Source: an uncultured Oscillospiraceae bacterium (GTDB taxonomy: Bacteria > Bacillota > Clostridia > Oscillospirales > Oscillospiraceae). Taken from it: a DNA stretch of 64,000 bases. The position numbers and the translations under genes were made by a program. Within the stretch, counting starts at the first letter, position 1; each line of letters begins with the position of its first letter. The stretch spans positions 10,310 through 74,309 of the forward strand of contig CAJUAS010000003.1 in assembly GCA_910584395.1 (NCBI GenBank), in the 5' to 3' direction. Positions 48,993 through 57,260 of this stretch are shown here, piece after piece. The notes below the pieces were generated by a model that worked only from the letters and a program-made list of their open reading frames with translations, searched no databases and was not told where the DNA came from.

Positions 48993-50975
48993 ATGCCGAC
49001 AAAGGGCAAACAGTATGACAACGAATCGATCTCCTCCCTGAAGGGAGCAGACCGCGTCCGAAAGCGTCCGGGGGTCATTTTTGGCTCGGATGGACTGGAT
49101 GGCTGCCAGCACGCAGTTTTTGAGATCATGTCCAATGCCATCGACGAAGCGCGGGAGGGCCATGGCGAGTTGATCATTGTCACCCGCTTTGCCGACCGCT
49201 CCGTTCAGGTGGAGGACTTTGGCCGGGGATGCCCGGTGGACTGGAATGAGAAGGAAGGCCGCTATAACTGGGAGCTGGTGTTTTGTGAGTTGTACGCCGG
49301 CGGCAAGTATGACGCCGAGGGGGAAAACTATGAGTATTCCTTGGGCCTCAACGGCCTTGGCTCTTGCGCCACCCAGTACGCCAGCGAATATTTTGACGCC
49401 ACCATCTACCGGGACGGCTTTGAATATAAGCTGCACTTTGAAAAGGGCGAAAATATCGGCGGACTGCAAAAGACCCCCACCGACCGGAAAAAGACTGGGT
49501 CTATCTTCCGCTGGAAGCCCGATTTGGAGGTCTTTACCGACATCAACATTCCCGCCGCCTACTATGTGGACGTGATGAAGCGTCAGGCGGTGGTCAACGC
49601 CGGGGTCACCTTCCGTTTCCGGGACGAGGTGGACGGCAAGTTCGCCACTCAGGACTTCCGTTATGAAAACGGCATCATCGACTATGTCGCCGAGCTGGCA
49701 GGGGAGAAGAGCCTGACCGCCCCTGTATTTTGGCAGACGGAACGCCGCGGCCGCGACAGGGAGGATAAGCCGGAGTATAAAGTAAAGCTCTCGGTGTCCT
49801 TCTGCTTCTCCAACACGGTGCAGGTCATCGAGCATTATCACAACTCCTCTTGGCTGGAGCACGGCGGCTCGCCGGAAAAGGCCATGCGCTCGGCCTTTGT
49901 CTCCGCCATCGACGGTTATTTGCGCGCGCAGGGGAAGTATCAGAAAAACGAGAGCAAAATCACCTTCAACGATATTCAGGACGCGCTGGTGCTGGTCTCC
50001 AACAACTTCTCCACCCAGACAAGCTACGAGAACCAGACCAAAAAGGCCATCAACAACAAGTTTGTTCAGGATGCTATGGCAGAGTTCCTCCGCGCTCAGC
50101 TGGAGGTCTACTTCATCGAAAACCCCTTCGATGCGGAGAAGATCGCCGAGCAGGTGTTGGTCAATAAGCGCAGTCGTGAATCGGCGGAAAAAGCCCGGCT
50201 CAACATCAAAAAGAAGCTGTCCGGCAGCGTAGACATTGCCAACCGGGTGCAGAAGTTTGTGGACTGCCGCACCAAGGATACCGAACGGCGGGAGCTTTAC
50301 ATCGTGGAGGGCGACTCGGCCTTGGGCAGCGTCAAACTCTCCCGGGATGCGGAGTTTCAGGGCATTATGCCGGTGCGGGGCAAGATCTTGAACTGCCTCA
50401 AGGCGGATTTCGGTAAAATCTTCAAAAGCGAGATCATCACCGATCTGATGAAGGTGTTGGGGTGCGGGGTCGAGGTGCAGAATAAGCACGTCAAGGATCT
50501 GGCAGCCTTTGACCTGATGAACCTGCGCTGGAGTAAAATCGTCATCTGTACCGACGCCGACGTGGACGGCTATCAGATCCGCACGCTGATCCTGACTATG
50601 CTCTACCGTCTGGTGCCTACCCTCATTGAACGGGGCTACGTGTATATCGCGGAATCCCCCCTCTATGAGATCACCTATAAGGAAAAAACGTGGTTTGCCT
50701 ACACCGACAAGGAGAAAAACGACATTGTCAACGGTGAGTTGAAGGGGAAGAAGTGCACCATCAACCGCTCCAAGGGCTTGGGCGAGAACGAGCCGGACAT
50801 GATGTGGCTCACCACCATGAACCCGGAGACCCGCCGCCTCATCAAGGTCATGCCCGAGGATGCCGAACGCACCAGCGAGATCTTTGACCTTCTATTGGGC
50901 GACAACCTCCAAGGCCGCAAGGACCACATTGCTGACAACGGATATAAGTATTTGGAGTTGGCAGATATTTCATAA
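48993..50975 (+). CDS. Divergent type II DNA topoisomerase subunit B (GyrB/ParE-like)
   Basis: A 660-residue ATPase subunit. GHKL fold: FEIMSNAIDEAREG (Asn48), VEDFGRGCPVDW (Asp75), LGLNGLGSCATQYAS (118-123, usually GLHGVG); switch lysine in YENQTKKAINNKF (usually QTKxKLG). Toprim domain: IVEGDSALGSVKLSRD (439-443) and CTDADVDGYQIRTL (521-526); C-terminal RSKGLGENEPDMMW. Classical GyrB has AEGDSAGGxAKxxRxR, and several deviations here show a distinct lineage of the kind called DNA topoisomerase/ParE-like in Clostridia. The A subunit usually next to it is absent; icd follows after 18 bases. Confidence 0.88.
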   Translation: MPTKGKQYDNESISSLKGADRVRKRPGVIFGSDGLDGCQHAVFEIMSNAIDEAREGHGELIIVTRFADRSVQVEDFGRGCPVDWNEKEGRYNWELVFCELYAGGKYDAEGENYEYSLGLNGLGSCATQYASEYFDATIYRDGFEYKLHFEKGENIGGLQKTPTDRKKTGSIFRWKPDLEVFTDINIPAAYYVDVMKRQAVVNAGVTFRFRDEVDGKFATQDFRYENGIIDYVAELAGEKSLTAPVFWQTERRGRDREDKPEYKVKLSVSFCFSNTVQVIEHYHNSSWLEHGGSPEKAMRSAFVSAIDGYLRAQGKYQKNESKITFNDIQDALVLVSNNFSTQTSYENQTKKAINNKFVQDAMAEFLRAQLEVYFIENPFDAEKIAEQVLVNKRSRESAEKARLNIKKKLSGSVDIANRVQKFVDCRTKDTERRELYIVEGDSALGSVKLSRDAEFQGIMPVRGKILNCLKADFGKIFKSEIITDLMKVLGCGVEVQNKHVKDLAAFDLMNLRWSKIVICTDADVDGYQIRTLILTMLYRLVPTLIERGYVYIAESPLYEITYKEKTWFAYTDKEKNDIVNGELKGKKCTINRSKGLGENEPDMMWLTTMNPETRRLIKVMPEDAERTSEIFDLLLGDNLQGRKDHIADNGYKYLELADIS

Positions 50976-50993
50976 TGATGAAAGGAGAAACCC

Positions 50994-52193
50994 GTGGATA
51001 AAATTCAAATGACCACCCCCTTGGTGGAGATGGACGGGGATGAGATGACCCGTATTATCTGGCAGCAGATCAAGGACACTCTGATCCTGCCCTATGTAGA
51101 TTTGAAAACTGAATACTACGATCTGAGCCTCCCGGAACGGGAGAAGACTGGCGATCAGGTGACCATCGACGCGGCCAATGCTATTGACCGCTATGGCGTT
51201 GGTGTCAAGTGCGCTACCATTACCCCCAACGCCCAGCGGGTGGAGGAATACAAGCTCTCCCGGATGTGGAAATCCCCCAACGGGACGATCCGCGCCATTC
51301 TGGATGGTACGGTGTTCCGTGCGCCCATCATGGTCAAGGGTATCTCCCCGGTGGTGAAAAACTGGAAAAAGCCGATCACCATTGCCCGCCACGCCTACGG
51401 CGATGTATACCGCGCCGCCGAAATGCGGGTGGAGGGGCCGGGAACAGCCAAGCTGGTTTTTGTGGACGAAAACGGTAAGACCACCGAGCAGACCATCTTC
51501 GACTTCCACAGCGACGGCGTGCTTCAGGGCCAGTACAATCTGGATTCCTCCATCCTGTCCTTTGCCCGTTCCTGCTTCCAGTACGCTCTGGACACCAAGC
51601 AGGATCTGTGGTTTTCCACCAAGGACACCATTTCCAAGCAATACGACCACCATTTCAAGGATATTTTTGCCGAAATCTATAAGAACAAGTACAAAGAGCA
51701 GTTTGAAAAGAACGGCCTGACCTATTTTTACACCCTGATCGACGATGCGGTGGCCCGTGTCATCCGCAGCGAGGGCGGTTATATCTGGGCGTGCAAGAAC
51801 TACGACGGCGACGTGATGAGCGATATGGTCTCCACCGCCTTTGGGTCTCTGGCGATGATGACCTCAGTGCTGGTCAGCCCGGACGGCAAGTATGAATATG
51901 AGGCCGCCCACGGTACGGTCACCCGTCACTACTACCGCCACCTCAAGGGGGAGCAGACCTCTACCAATCCCATGGCGACGCTGTTTGCTTGGACAGGCGC
52001 GCTGGCCAAGCGGGGGGAGCTGGACGGCAATGGGGCGCTGGTGGAATTTGCCCGCCGTCTGGAGCAGGCTGCCATCGAAACCATCGAATCCGGCGTGATG
52101 ACCGGCGATCTGGCCGGGCTTTGGGAAGGGGAGACCCCCGCCCAAAAGGTGACCACACAGGGCTTTATGGACGCGGTGGCTTCGCGGCTTTGA
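50994..52193 (+). CDS. icd: NADP-dependent isocitrate dehydrogenase (eukaryotic-like type)
   Basis: A 399-residue enzyme oxidising isocitrate to 2-oxoglutarate. It is of the subfamily II type found in eukaryotes and some bacteria: VEMDGDEMTRIIWQQIK; CATITPNAQRVEEYKL; WKSPNGTIRAILDGTVFRAP; TIARHAYGDVYRAAEM; IWACKNYDGDVMSDMVSTAF; EAAHGTVTRHYYRHLKGE; STNPMATLFAWTGALAKRGE. Arg and Tyr/Lys active-site positions are intact. GTG 50994 with AAAGGAGAAA upstream. It probably supplies 2-oxoglutarate and NADPH for glutamate synthesis in an anaerobe with an incomplete cycle. Confidence 0.96.
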   Translation: MDKIQMTTPLVEMDGDEMTRIIWQQIKDTLILPYVDLKTEYYDLSLPEREKTGDQVTIDAANAIDRYGVGVKCATITPNAQRVEEYKLSRMWKSPNGTIRAILDGTVFRAPIMVKGISPVVKNWKKPITIARHAYGDVYRAAEMRVEGPGTAKLVFVDENGKTTEQTIFDFHSDGVLQGQYNLDSSILSFARSCFQYALDTKQDLWFSTKDTISKQYDHHFKDIFAEIYKNKYKEQFEKNGLTYFYTLIDDAVARVIRSEGGYIWACKNYDGDVMSDMVSTAFGSLAMMTSVLVSPDGKYEYEAAHGTVTRHYYRHLKGEQTSTNPMATLFAWTGALAKRGELDGNGALVEFARRLEQAAIETIESGVMTGDLAGLWEGETPAQKVTTQGFMDAVASRL

Positions 52194-52230
52194 GATAGTT
52201 TAATGAATATTTTTTCCTTTCAGCGCACAT

Positions 52231-52264
52231 ACTCCCTCTATCCGTACTGATAGGGGGAGTTTTT
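52231..52264 (+). terminator. Terminator-like hairpin carrying the rubrerythrin Shine-Dalgarno
   Basis: An 11-bp stem ACTCCCTCTAT (52231-52241 with 52250-52260, one T-G pair), an 8-base loop and T5. GGGGGAG in the 3' arm is the only ribosome-binding site for the ATG at 52265, immediately after the T run. Confidence 0.75.
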
Positions 52265-52876
52265 ATGTCCGTTTCCTTTGAAAACAGCGAGACCCGGCTG
52301 AATCTGATGCGTGCCTTTGCCGGGGAGAGTCAGGCCCGCAACCGCTATACCTACGCCGCCGGTCTTGCCAAGCGCAAGGGGCTGGAGGTGTTGGAGCAGG
52401 TGTTTTTGTTCACCGCCAATCAGGAAAAGGCCCATGGAAAGGTTTTCTATGACCTCTTGAAGCCGCTGTCCGGAGAAAACCTTTTGGTGGACGGCAGTTA
52501 CCCGGTGGAGCTTTACAGCGATATGCTCGACCACCTGAAGGCCGCCGCCCACAACGAAAATGAAGAGCACGACACGGTGTATTCTTCCTTTTCCAAGATT
52601 GCCGCGCAGGAGGGATTTGACGCCATTGCCCACACCTTTACCATGATCGCGGGGGTGGAAAAGACCCACGCCCAGCGGTTTGAGTGCTTTGCCAAGCTGC
52701 TGAAGGAGGAGAAGCTGTTCGTGTCCGACGTGGAAACGGGCTGGATGTGCCTCAACTGCGGTCAGATCATCCACTCCACCGCCACACCCGCCGTGTGCCC
52801 CGTCTGTAAACACGGGCAGGGATTTTTCATCCGCATGGAATTGGCACCCTTTACTGGCTGTGGAAATAAGGGGTAA
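52265..52876 (+). CDS. rbr: Rubrerythrin
   Basis: A 203-residue non-haem di-iron peroxidase that removes hydrogen peroxide in anaerobes. The diiron four-helix domain has EX2H-type ligands in RAFAGESQARNRYTYAAG, NQEKAHGKVFYDLL, KIAAQEGFDAIAHTF and GVEKTHAQRFECF. The C-terminal rubredoxin-like Fe(Cys)4 domain is in WMCLNCGQIIHSTATP and AVCPVCKHGQGFF. No other in-frame start is available before the conserved region, so ATG 52265 is firm even though it directly follows a terminator-like hairpin. It is downstream of icd, with 71 bases between. Confidence 0.95.
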   Translation: MSVSFENSETRLNLMRAFAGESQARNRYTYAAGLAKRKGLEVLEQVFLFTANQEKAHGKVFYDLLKPLSGENLLVDGSYPVELYSDMLDHLKAAAHNENEEHDTVYSSFSKIAAQEGFDAIAHTFTMIAGVEKTHAQRFECFAKLLKEEKLFVSDVETGWMCLNCGQIIHSTATPAVCPVCKHGQGFFIRMELAPFTGCGNKG

Positions 52877-52895
52877 TTGACCCAATTTTTTTGCG

Positions 52896-52924
52896 TTGAA
52901 CAGGGGCGGAAAGACCGTTACAAT
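52896..52924 (+). promoter_or_regulatory. SigA-type promoter of the amidase gene
   Basis: TTGAAC (52896-52901), a 17-bp spacer and TACAAT (52919-52924). It places the transcription start near 52931 and favours ATG 52956 as the amidase start. Confidence 0.6.
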
Positions 52925-52955
52925 GGAGAAAATCTACGAAATGAGGTTTTTTCCT

Positions 52956-54029
52956 ATGAAACGCTTTCTGCCCCTGCTGTTGATTTTTGCCCTGTTGTGC
53001 CTGACGGCCGTTGCGGCCGCGCCGCCCAACGGTACGGTCAATGTGCGGCTCTATAATTACTCGCATAGTACATATGGCCCGGTGGAGAGCTTGCCGGTGG
53101 TTCAGGTAAAGCTGGACGGCACGGCGATGAACGGAGCGGAAATCCCCGCTGTGGTGGTCAAAGGGCGCACTATGACTCCGCTGCGGTGGGTGGCCGAACA
53201 GCTTGGAGCAAAGGTCGAATGGGTACAGGGCGCGGCGCAGGTGGTGGTGACACGGGGAAGGGACACAGTGACGCTCACCATGGGCTCTGCCACGGCGCAG
53301 GTCAACGGGGCGGAGCGTAAGCTGCCTGACGGCGTGCCCGCCACGGCGATGTATTACGGGGGACAGGGACATACCATGGTGCCCATCCGTTTTTTCTCTG
53401 AGGTGCTGGGCTGCACCGTGACATGGGAGCAGAAAAACTATACTGCCCATGTGTCCTCGTCGGGGTTGGATACCCCCATTGCCCCGGAACGGTTTTTGAT
53501 CGCGCTGGACGCGGGACACGGCGGCTCGGCGTCGGGAGCTTATTATGAGAACACCGCTGAGAAGGACTTGAATCTTTCTATGACACGGAAATTAGATGAT
53601 ATTTTGCGAGGTTTGGGCTACCGCACCATGCTGACCCGAACGGATGACTCCGATGTAGGACTGAAACGCCGCTCGGTGCTGGCCAACGAAGCCAAGGCGG
53701 ATATTTTTGTGAGCATCCATTGCAACGCTTCCGAGACCAATCACGATTTTCAGGGGCTTTATGTCTATCATTACCCCGGTAGCGTACAGGGCGCGGCCTT
53801 GGCCCAAGCCATTCAGACCCCGGCCTGTCAATTCACGGGGGCGATCGACCGGGGGATCAACTCCGCGAACTTTTCGGTGGTGCGGGAGAGCAAGATGCCC
53901 GCTGTGCTGGTGGAGACGGGGTTTATGACCTGCCACGAAGAGCTGCTGCGGCTCAAGGACGACGTCTATCAGACCCGCATGGCCATGGGTATCGCCCAAG
54001 GGATCATACGGTATCTCAACGGGAAATAG
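52956..54029 (+). CDS. N-acetylmuramoyl-L-alanine amidase with copper amine oxidase-like N domain
   Basis: A 357-residue exported enzyme: signal peptide KRFLPLLLIFALLCLTAVAA; a copper amine oxidase-like N-terminal domain at 45-160 (VVVKGRTMTPLRWVAEQLGA; GGQGHTMVPIRFFSEVLGCT), a beta-rich module common in clostridial wall proteins; and an Amidase_3 domain at 175-355 with the zinc ligands in FLIALDAGHGGSASGAYYEN (His, with Glu nearby), DIFVSIHCNASETN and the catalytic Glu in PAVLVETGFMTCHEELL. It cleaves the peptide from muramic acid in peptidoglycan. ATG 52956 with AATGAGG upstream. Confidence 0.93.
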   Translation: MKRFLPLLLIFALLCLTAVAAAPPNGTVNVRLYNYSHSTYGPVESLPVVQVKLDGTAMNGAEIPAVVVKGRTMTPLRWVAEQLGAKVEWVQGAAQVVVTRGRDTVTLTMGSATAQVNGAERKLPDGVPATAMYYGGQGHTMVPIRFFSEVLGCTVTWEQKNYTAHVSSSGLDTPIAPERFLIALDAGHGGSASGAYYENTAEKDLNLSMTRKLDDILRGLGYRTMLTRTDDSDVGLKRRSVLANEAKADIFVSIHCNASETNHDFQGLYVYHYPGSVQGAALAQAIQTPACQFTGAIDRGINSANFSVVRESKMPAVLVETGFMTCHEELLRLKDDVYQTRMAMGIAQGIIRYLNGK

Positions 54030-54058
54030 TGGCCTGTGAAAAAACTCCCAAAAGACCA

Positions 54059-54086
54059 TTGCTAATTTCAGGATTTATGATATAAT
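54059..54086 (+). promoter_or_regulatory. SigA-type promoter of the Asp23 gene
   Basis: TTGCTA (54059-54064), a 16-bp spacer and TATAAT (54081-54086), 54 bases before the ATG. Confidence 0.65.
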
Positions 54087-54140
54087 AACTCCAGAGTATC
54101 CGTCACAGGCGAAAGCTGTATTGCAAAGGAGCGTTGCGCT

Positions 54141-54530
54141 ATGAGCGAAAGCAGAGATTATATTTCCTATCCTGACGAGATGGGCACGATCCACATTGCC
54201 GACGAGGTGCTGGCGGTGGTTGCCGCCTCTGCCGCTTTGGAGGTGGAGGGGGTCAGCTCGCTGGCCGCCAACCTGCAAAGCGACATTGCCGAGCTGATGG
54301 GCAAGAAGGTCTATTCCAAGGGCGTGCGTCTGCTGGTGGCCAACGGTCAGGTGATGGTGGAGATCTCCATTCTGATCCAATACGGATATGTGATCCCCGA
54401 TGTGGCCCGGAAGGTTCAGGAAGTGGTGATGAACGCCGTCACCAACACCAGCGGCATGGAGGTCAGTCAGGTCAACGTTCAGGTGGCGGGTATTTCCTTC
54501 CAGAAAAAGGCCAAGGAAAAGCACCAGTAA
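54141..54530 (+). CDS. Asp23/Gls24 family envelope stress protein
   Basis: A 129-residue protein of the Asp23/Gls24 family: GTIHIADEVLAVVAASAALE, VEGVSSLAANLQSDIAELMG, YSKGVRLLVANGQVMVEISI, VQEVVMNAVTNTSGMEVSQV, and NVQVAGISFQ. Members are abundant, membrane-associated cytoplasmic proteins of stressed Gram-positives, often found just before nusB, as here. It stands alone between its own promoter and two terminators. Confidence 0.93.
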   Translation: MSESRDYISYPDEMGTIHIADEVLAVVAASAALEVEGVSSLAANLQSDIAELMGKKVYSKGVRLLVANGQVMVEISILIQYGYVIPDVARKVQEVVMNAVTNTSGMEVSQVNVQVAGISFQKKAKEKHQ

Positions 54531-54543
54531 GCCAATCAAGCAG

Positions 54544-54572
54544 GGCATCGGAGAGTTTCTCCGATGCCTTTT
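54544..54572 (+). terminator. Intrinsic terminator after the Asp23 gene
   Basis: A perfect 11-bp stem GGCATCGGAGA/TCTCCGATGCC (54544-54554 with 54558-54568), followed by TTTT. Confidence 0.92.
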
Positions 54573-54578
54573 GAATTT

Positions 54579-54602
54579 CCCCCATTTTGGGGGTTTCTTT
54601 TT
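54579..54602 (+). terminator. Second terminator-like hairpin before nusB
   Basis: CCCCC (54579-54583) pairs with GGGGG (54589-54593) around ATTTT, followed by TTTCTTTTTT. Together with the preceding hairpin it isolates the nusB operon from upstream transcription. Confidence 0.6.
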
Positions 54603-54610
54603 TGTATATT

Positions 54611-54627
54611 CTTGTATATAATACAAG
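54611..54627 (+). promoter_or_regulatory. Palindrome with -10-like TATAAT before nusB
   Basis: The perfect palindrome CTTGTATATAATACAAG (54611-54627) contains TATAAT (54617-54622). No good -35 lies 17 bases upstream, so this may be an activator-dependent promoter or an operator. The ATG of nusB is 52 bases further. Confidence 0.4.
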
Positions 54628-54678
54628 ATGAATATTCTGCCATAGTATGCCGCTGAGAGGCATTGGAGGTCAACGCCC

Positions 54679-55140
54679 ATGACAAGACGCAACGCAAGAG
54701 AGATCGCCGTGCACTTTATTTTTGAGCTGAGCTTTTCCAACGACCGGGCGGACAGCCTGCTGGAAGAGTTCCTCACCCCGGAGGCCTTTGCCCGGCTGGG
54801 GGAGGAAGAACCGCTGTACGCCGAGTTCCCCAATGAAAAGCAGCGCACCTACATCGAACAGTTGGTGCGGGGGGTGGATGCCCACGTTCCGGAACTGGAC
54901 GGTTACATTGAGCAGTATGCCAAGGGTTGGCGCTTTGGGCGCATTGACCGGGTGGCGGTAGCCATTATGCGCGCTTCCATGTATGAGATCCTGTATATGC
55001 CCGACATCCCGGATTCCGCCTCCATTGACGAGGCGGTGGAGATCGCAAAGGGCTATGAAAACGCCGAGACGGTGGCGTTTATCAATGGCATTTTGGGCAC
55101 CTTCGTCCGCGAGGGGCTTCCGGAGGAATGCAAGGAATGA
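54679..55140 (+). CDS. nusB: Transcription antitermination protein NusB
   Basis: A 153-residue all-helical factor for rRNA transcription antitermination: TRRNAREIAVHFIFELSFSN, TYIEQLVRGVDAHVPELDGY, AKGWRFGRIDRVAVAIMRAS, YEILYMPDIPDSASIDEAVE, IAKGYENAETVAFINGILGT. All NusB landmarks, including the IDRVAVAIMRASMYE helix, are present. It is the first gene of a large operon running to recN. GGAGGTCAACGCCC lies before the ATG. Confidence 0.95.
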   Translation: MTRRNAREIAVHFIFELSFSNDRADSLLEEFLTPEAFARLGEEEPLYAEFPNEKQRTYIEQLVRGVDAHVPELDGYIEQYAKGWRFGRIDRVAVAIMRASMYEILYMPDIPDSASIDEAVEIAKGYENAETVAFINGILGTFVREGLPEECKE

Positions 55141-56072
55141 AAACGGCTCTGGCCTTTGATACCAGCAATTATACTACCTCCGTCGCTTGGTTTTCGCCCA
55201 AACATCAAGGGCAGGCCCGTAGGTTGCTTTCCGTCCCTGCCGGGACGCTGGGCCTGCGTCAGCAGGACGCCCTGTTCCAGCACATTCGCCGGCTGCCTGA
55301 ACTGGCAGAGGAACTGCTGACAGGGAGCATAGAGATCGGCTGCGTGGGGGCAAGCACTGCGCCGCGGGAGACGAAGGATTCCTATATGCCCTGTTTCCTT
55401 GCGGGGGCAGGGCAGGGGCGCACAGTCGCCAAGGCGCTGGGCGTGCCCTTTTACGGGTGGAGCCACCAGCAGGGCCATTTGGCGGCGGCCGCGTGGAGCG
55501 CCGGGCATTTGGAACTGTTGGACAAGCCCTTTTTGGCGTGGCATCTCTCCGGCGGAACAACGGAGCTTTTGGCGGTCGAACCGGTGGGGCGCGCCGTGAC
55601 CGCAAGGGCCATCGGCGGGACGACGGATCTTTCGGCGGGCCAGTTGATCGACCGCACCGGCGTTTTACTGGGACTGGATTTCCCGGCGGGAAGGGCATTG
55701 GACGCTTTGAGCTTGGAAGCGGCAGGGAGCTTCGCACCCTTTACCGTCAGAACGGATGGCTATTATTTTTCCCTCTCAGGTATGGAGAACAAGGTAAAAG
55801 CCCTTGGCGAAGCGGGGAACAAGCCGCAGGAGATCGCCCGTTTTGTTTTGGATACGATTTGCAGTGTTTTGCAGAGAGTCACGGCCGCGGCGCAGAAGGA
55901 GTACCCCGGTCTGCCGGTGCTGTGTTCCGGGGGCGTGGCCTCCAACACCCGATTGCGTGATGGGTTGACCAAGTCCTGTCAGGCGGTGTTTTCCGCCCCG
56001 GAATACGCCACCGACAACGCAATGGGAACGGCGATCCTGACCTATCGCGCATGGGAGGAAGCCCATGGATAA
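55137..56072 (+). CDS. Peptidase M22/TsaD-like protein (paralogue of O-sialoglycoprotein endopeptidase)
   Basis: A 311-residue protein of the ASKHA (sugar kinase/Hsc70) fold related to TsaD: TALAFDTSNYTTSVAWFSP, DALFQHIRRLPELAEELL, PFYGWSHQQGHLAAAAWSAG (HxxxH metal motif), LAWHLSGGTTELLAVEP, DLSAGQLIDRTGVLLGLDFP, VLCSGGVASNTRLRDGLT, TDNAMGTAILTYRAW. Genes of this kind lie between nusB and xseA in many Clostridia in addition to the true tsaD; their role is unclear. ATG 55137 overlaps the nusB stop; GGAGG 55122-55126 serves as Shine-Dalgarno. Confidence 0.88.
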   Translation: MKTALAFDTSNYTTSVAWFSPKHQGQARRLLSVPAGTLGLRQQDALFQHIRRLPELAEELLTGSIEIGCVGASTAPRETKDSYMPCFLAGAGQGRTVAKALGVPFYGWSHQQGHLAAAAWSAGHLELLDKPFLAWHLSGGTTELLAVEPVGRAVTARAIGGTTDLSAGQLIDRTGVLLGLDFPAGRALDALSLEAAGSFAPFTVRTDGYYFSLSGMENKVKALGEAGNKPQEIARFVLDTICSVLQRVTAAAQKEYPGLPVLCSGGVASNTRLRDGLTKSCQAVFSAPEYATDNAMGTAILTYRAWEEAHG

Positions 56073-57255
56073 CTATATTTTTTCGGTGACGGCGCTGAAC
56101 ACCTACATCAAAGAACTGGTGGACGCCGACCCCGGTCTGGCGGCTGTTACGGTGCGCGGCGAGGTATCCAATTATAAGGCCTACCCGTCGGGACACCATT
56201 ACTTTTCTCTCAAAGATGAAAACGGGACGCTGAAATGCGTGATGTTTAAGGGAAACGCCATCCATTTGCGTTTTCGCCCCCAAAACGGGATGCAGGTGGT
56301 GGCTATGGGCCGGGTGAGCGTGTTCCCAAGGGACGGCGCATACCAGCTCTATGTCACCGCCATGATGCCCGATGGGGTGGGCGACCTGCATATGGCCTTT
56401 GAACGCCTCAAGGACAAGCTCCAAGAGGAAGGTCTGTTTGCGCAGGAACATAAAAAGCCCTTGCCGGTCTATCCGGAAAAGATCGCCCTCATTACCTCGC
56501 CGGCCGGAGCGGCAGTACGGGATATGATCCGCATTCTGGACGCCCGCTGGCCCATGGCAAAGGTGTGTGTCCTGCCTGTGCGGGTACAGGGCGCGGAAGC
56601 GGCGGGGGAGATCAGCCGCGCCATCGCCTATGTCAACGCCTGTCAGGTGGCCGATCTCATCATTACCGGGCGGGGCGGCGGCTCTATGGAGGATCTATGG
56701 TGTTTTAACGAGGAGATCGTGGCCCGTGCCATCTATGCGTCGGAGATCCCCGTTATTTCCGCCGTAGGACATGAGCCGGACGTGACCATTGCTGATCTGG
56801 TGGCGGATGTGCGGGCGTCCACGCCATCCAACGCCGCAGAGCTGGCGGTAGAGGATCAAAATGACGTATATGCGTGGATTCAGGAGCTGTCGCAGCGGCT
56901 TGGGAAACAGATGGCCCGGGAACTGAAGTTCCAGCGGGAGCGGCTGGCGCGGCTGGAGAACAGCCGCGCCCTGCAAGACCCCATGTGGTTCGTTGAGGAA
57001 CGGCGAATGTGGCTTGACCGCAGCCGGGAGCAGATGGGCGCGGCCCTGCGCCACCGTGTGGTGGAAGAACGGACACGGTTTGCGGCGGCGGCGGGAAAGC
57101 TGGATGCGCTCAGCCCGCTGAAGGTATTGGGGCGGGGGTACGCCATCCCCAAAAAGGGGGAGGCAGTGGTGACCTCTGCGAAGGACTTAAGGGCGAAGGA
57201 TGAATTTTTACTGCAGCTTCGGGACGGAACTGTGGATTGCCAAGTGAAAGGATGA
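56065..57255 (+). CDS. xseA: Exodeoxyribonuclease VII large subunit
   Basis: A 396-residue nuclease subunit. OB-fold at 1-100 (YIFSVTALNTYIKELVDADP; VRGEVSNYKAYPSGHHYFSL; MFKGNAIHLRFRP), then the catalytic core KIALITSPAGAAVRDMIRIL, VADLIITGRGGGSMEDLWCF, NEEIVARAIYASEIPVISAV and GHEPDVTIADLVADVRASTP, and a C-terminal coiled coil (QRLGKQMARELKFQRERLAR). It overlaps the M22-like gene by eight bases and overlaps the start of the small-subunit region. Confidence 0.96.
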   Translation: MDNYIFSVTALNTYIKELVDADPGLAAVTVRGEVSNYKAYPSGHHYFSLKDENGTLKCVMFKGNAIHLRFRPQNGMQVVAMGRVSVFPRDGAYQLYVTAMMPDGVGDLHMAFERLKDKLQEEGLFAQEHKKPLPVYPEKIALITSPAGAAVRDMIRILDARWPMAKVCVLPVRVQGAEAAGEISRAIAYVNACQVADLIITGRGGGSMEDLWCFNEEIVARAIYASEIPVISAVGHEPDVTIADLVADVRASTPSNAAELAVEDQNDVYAWIQELSQRLGKQMARELKFQRERLARLENSRALQDPMWFVEERRMWLDRSREQMGAALRHRVVEERTRFAAAAGKLDALSPLKVLGRGYAIPKKGEAVVTSAKDLRAKDEFLLQLRDGTVDCQVKG

Positions 57256-57260
57256 AGGAT

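Noticed and set aside
48894..50489. A 531-codon open frame on the minus strand opposite the topoisomerase gene
   Set aside because: The plus strand has intact GHKL and Toprim motifs, promoter and Shine-Dalgarno; the antisense frame has none.
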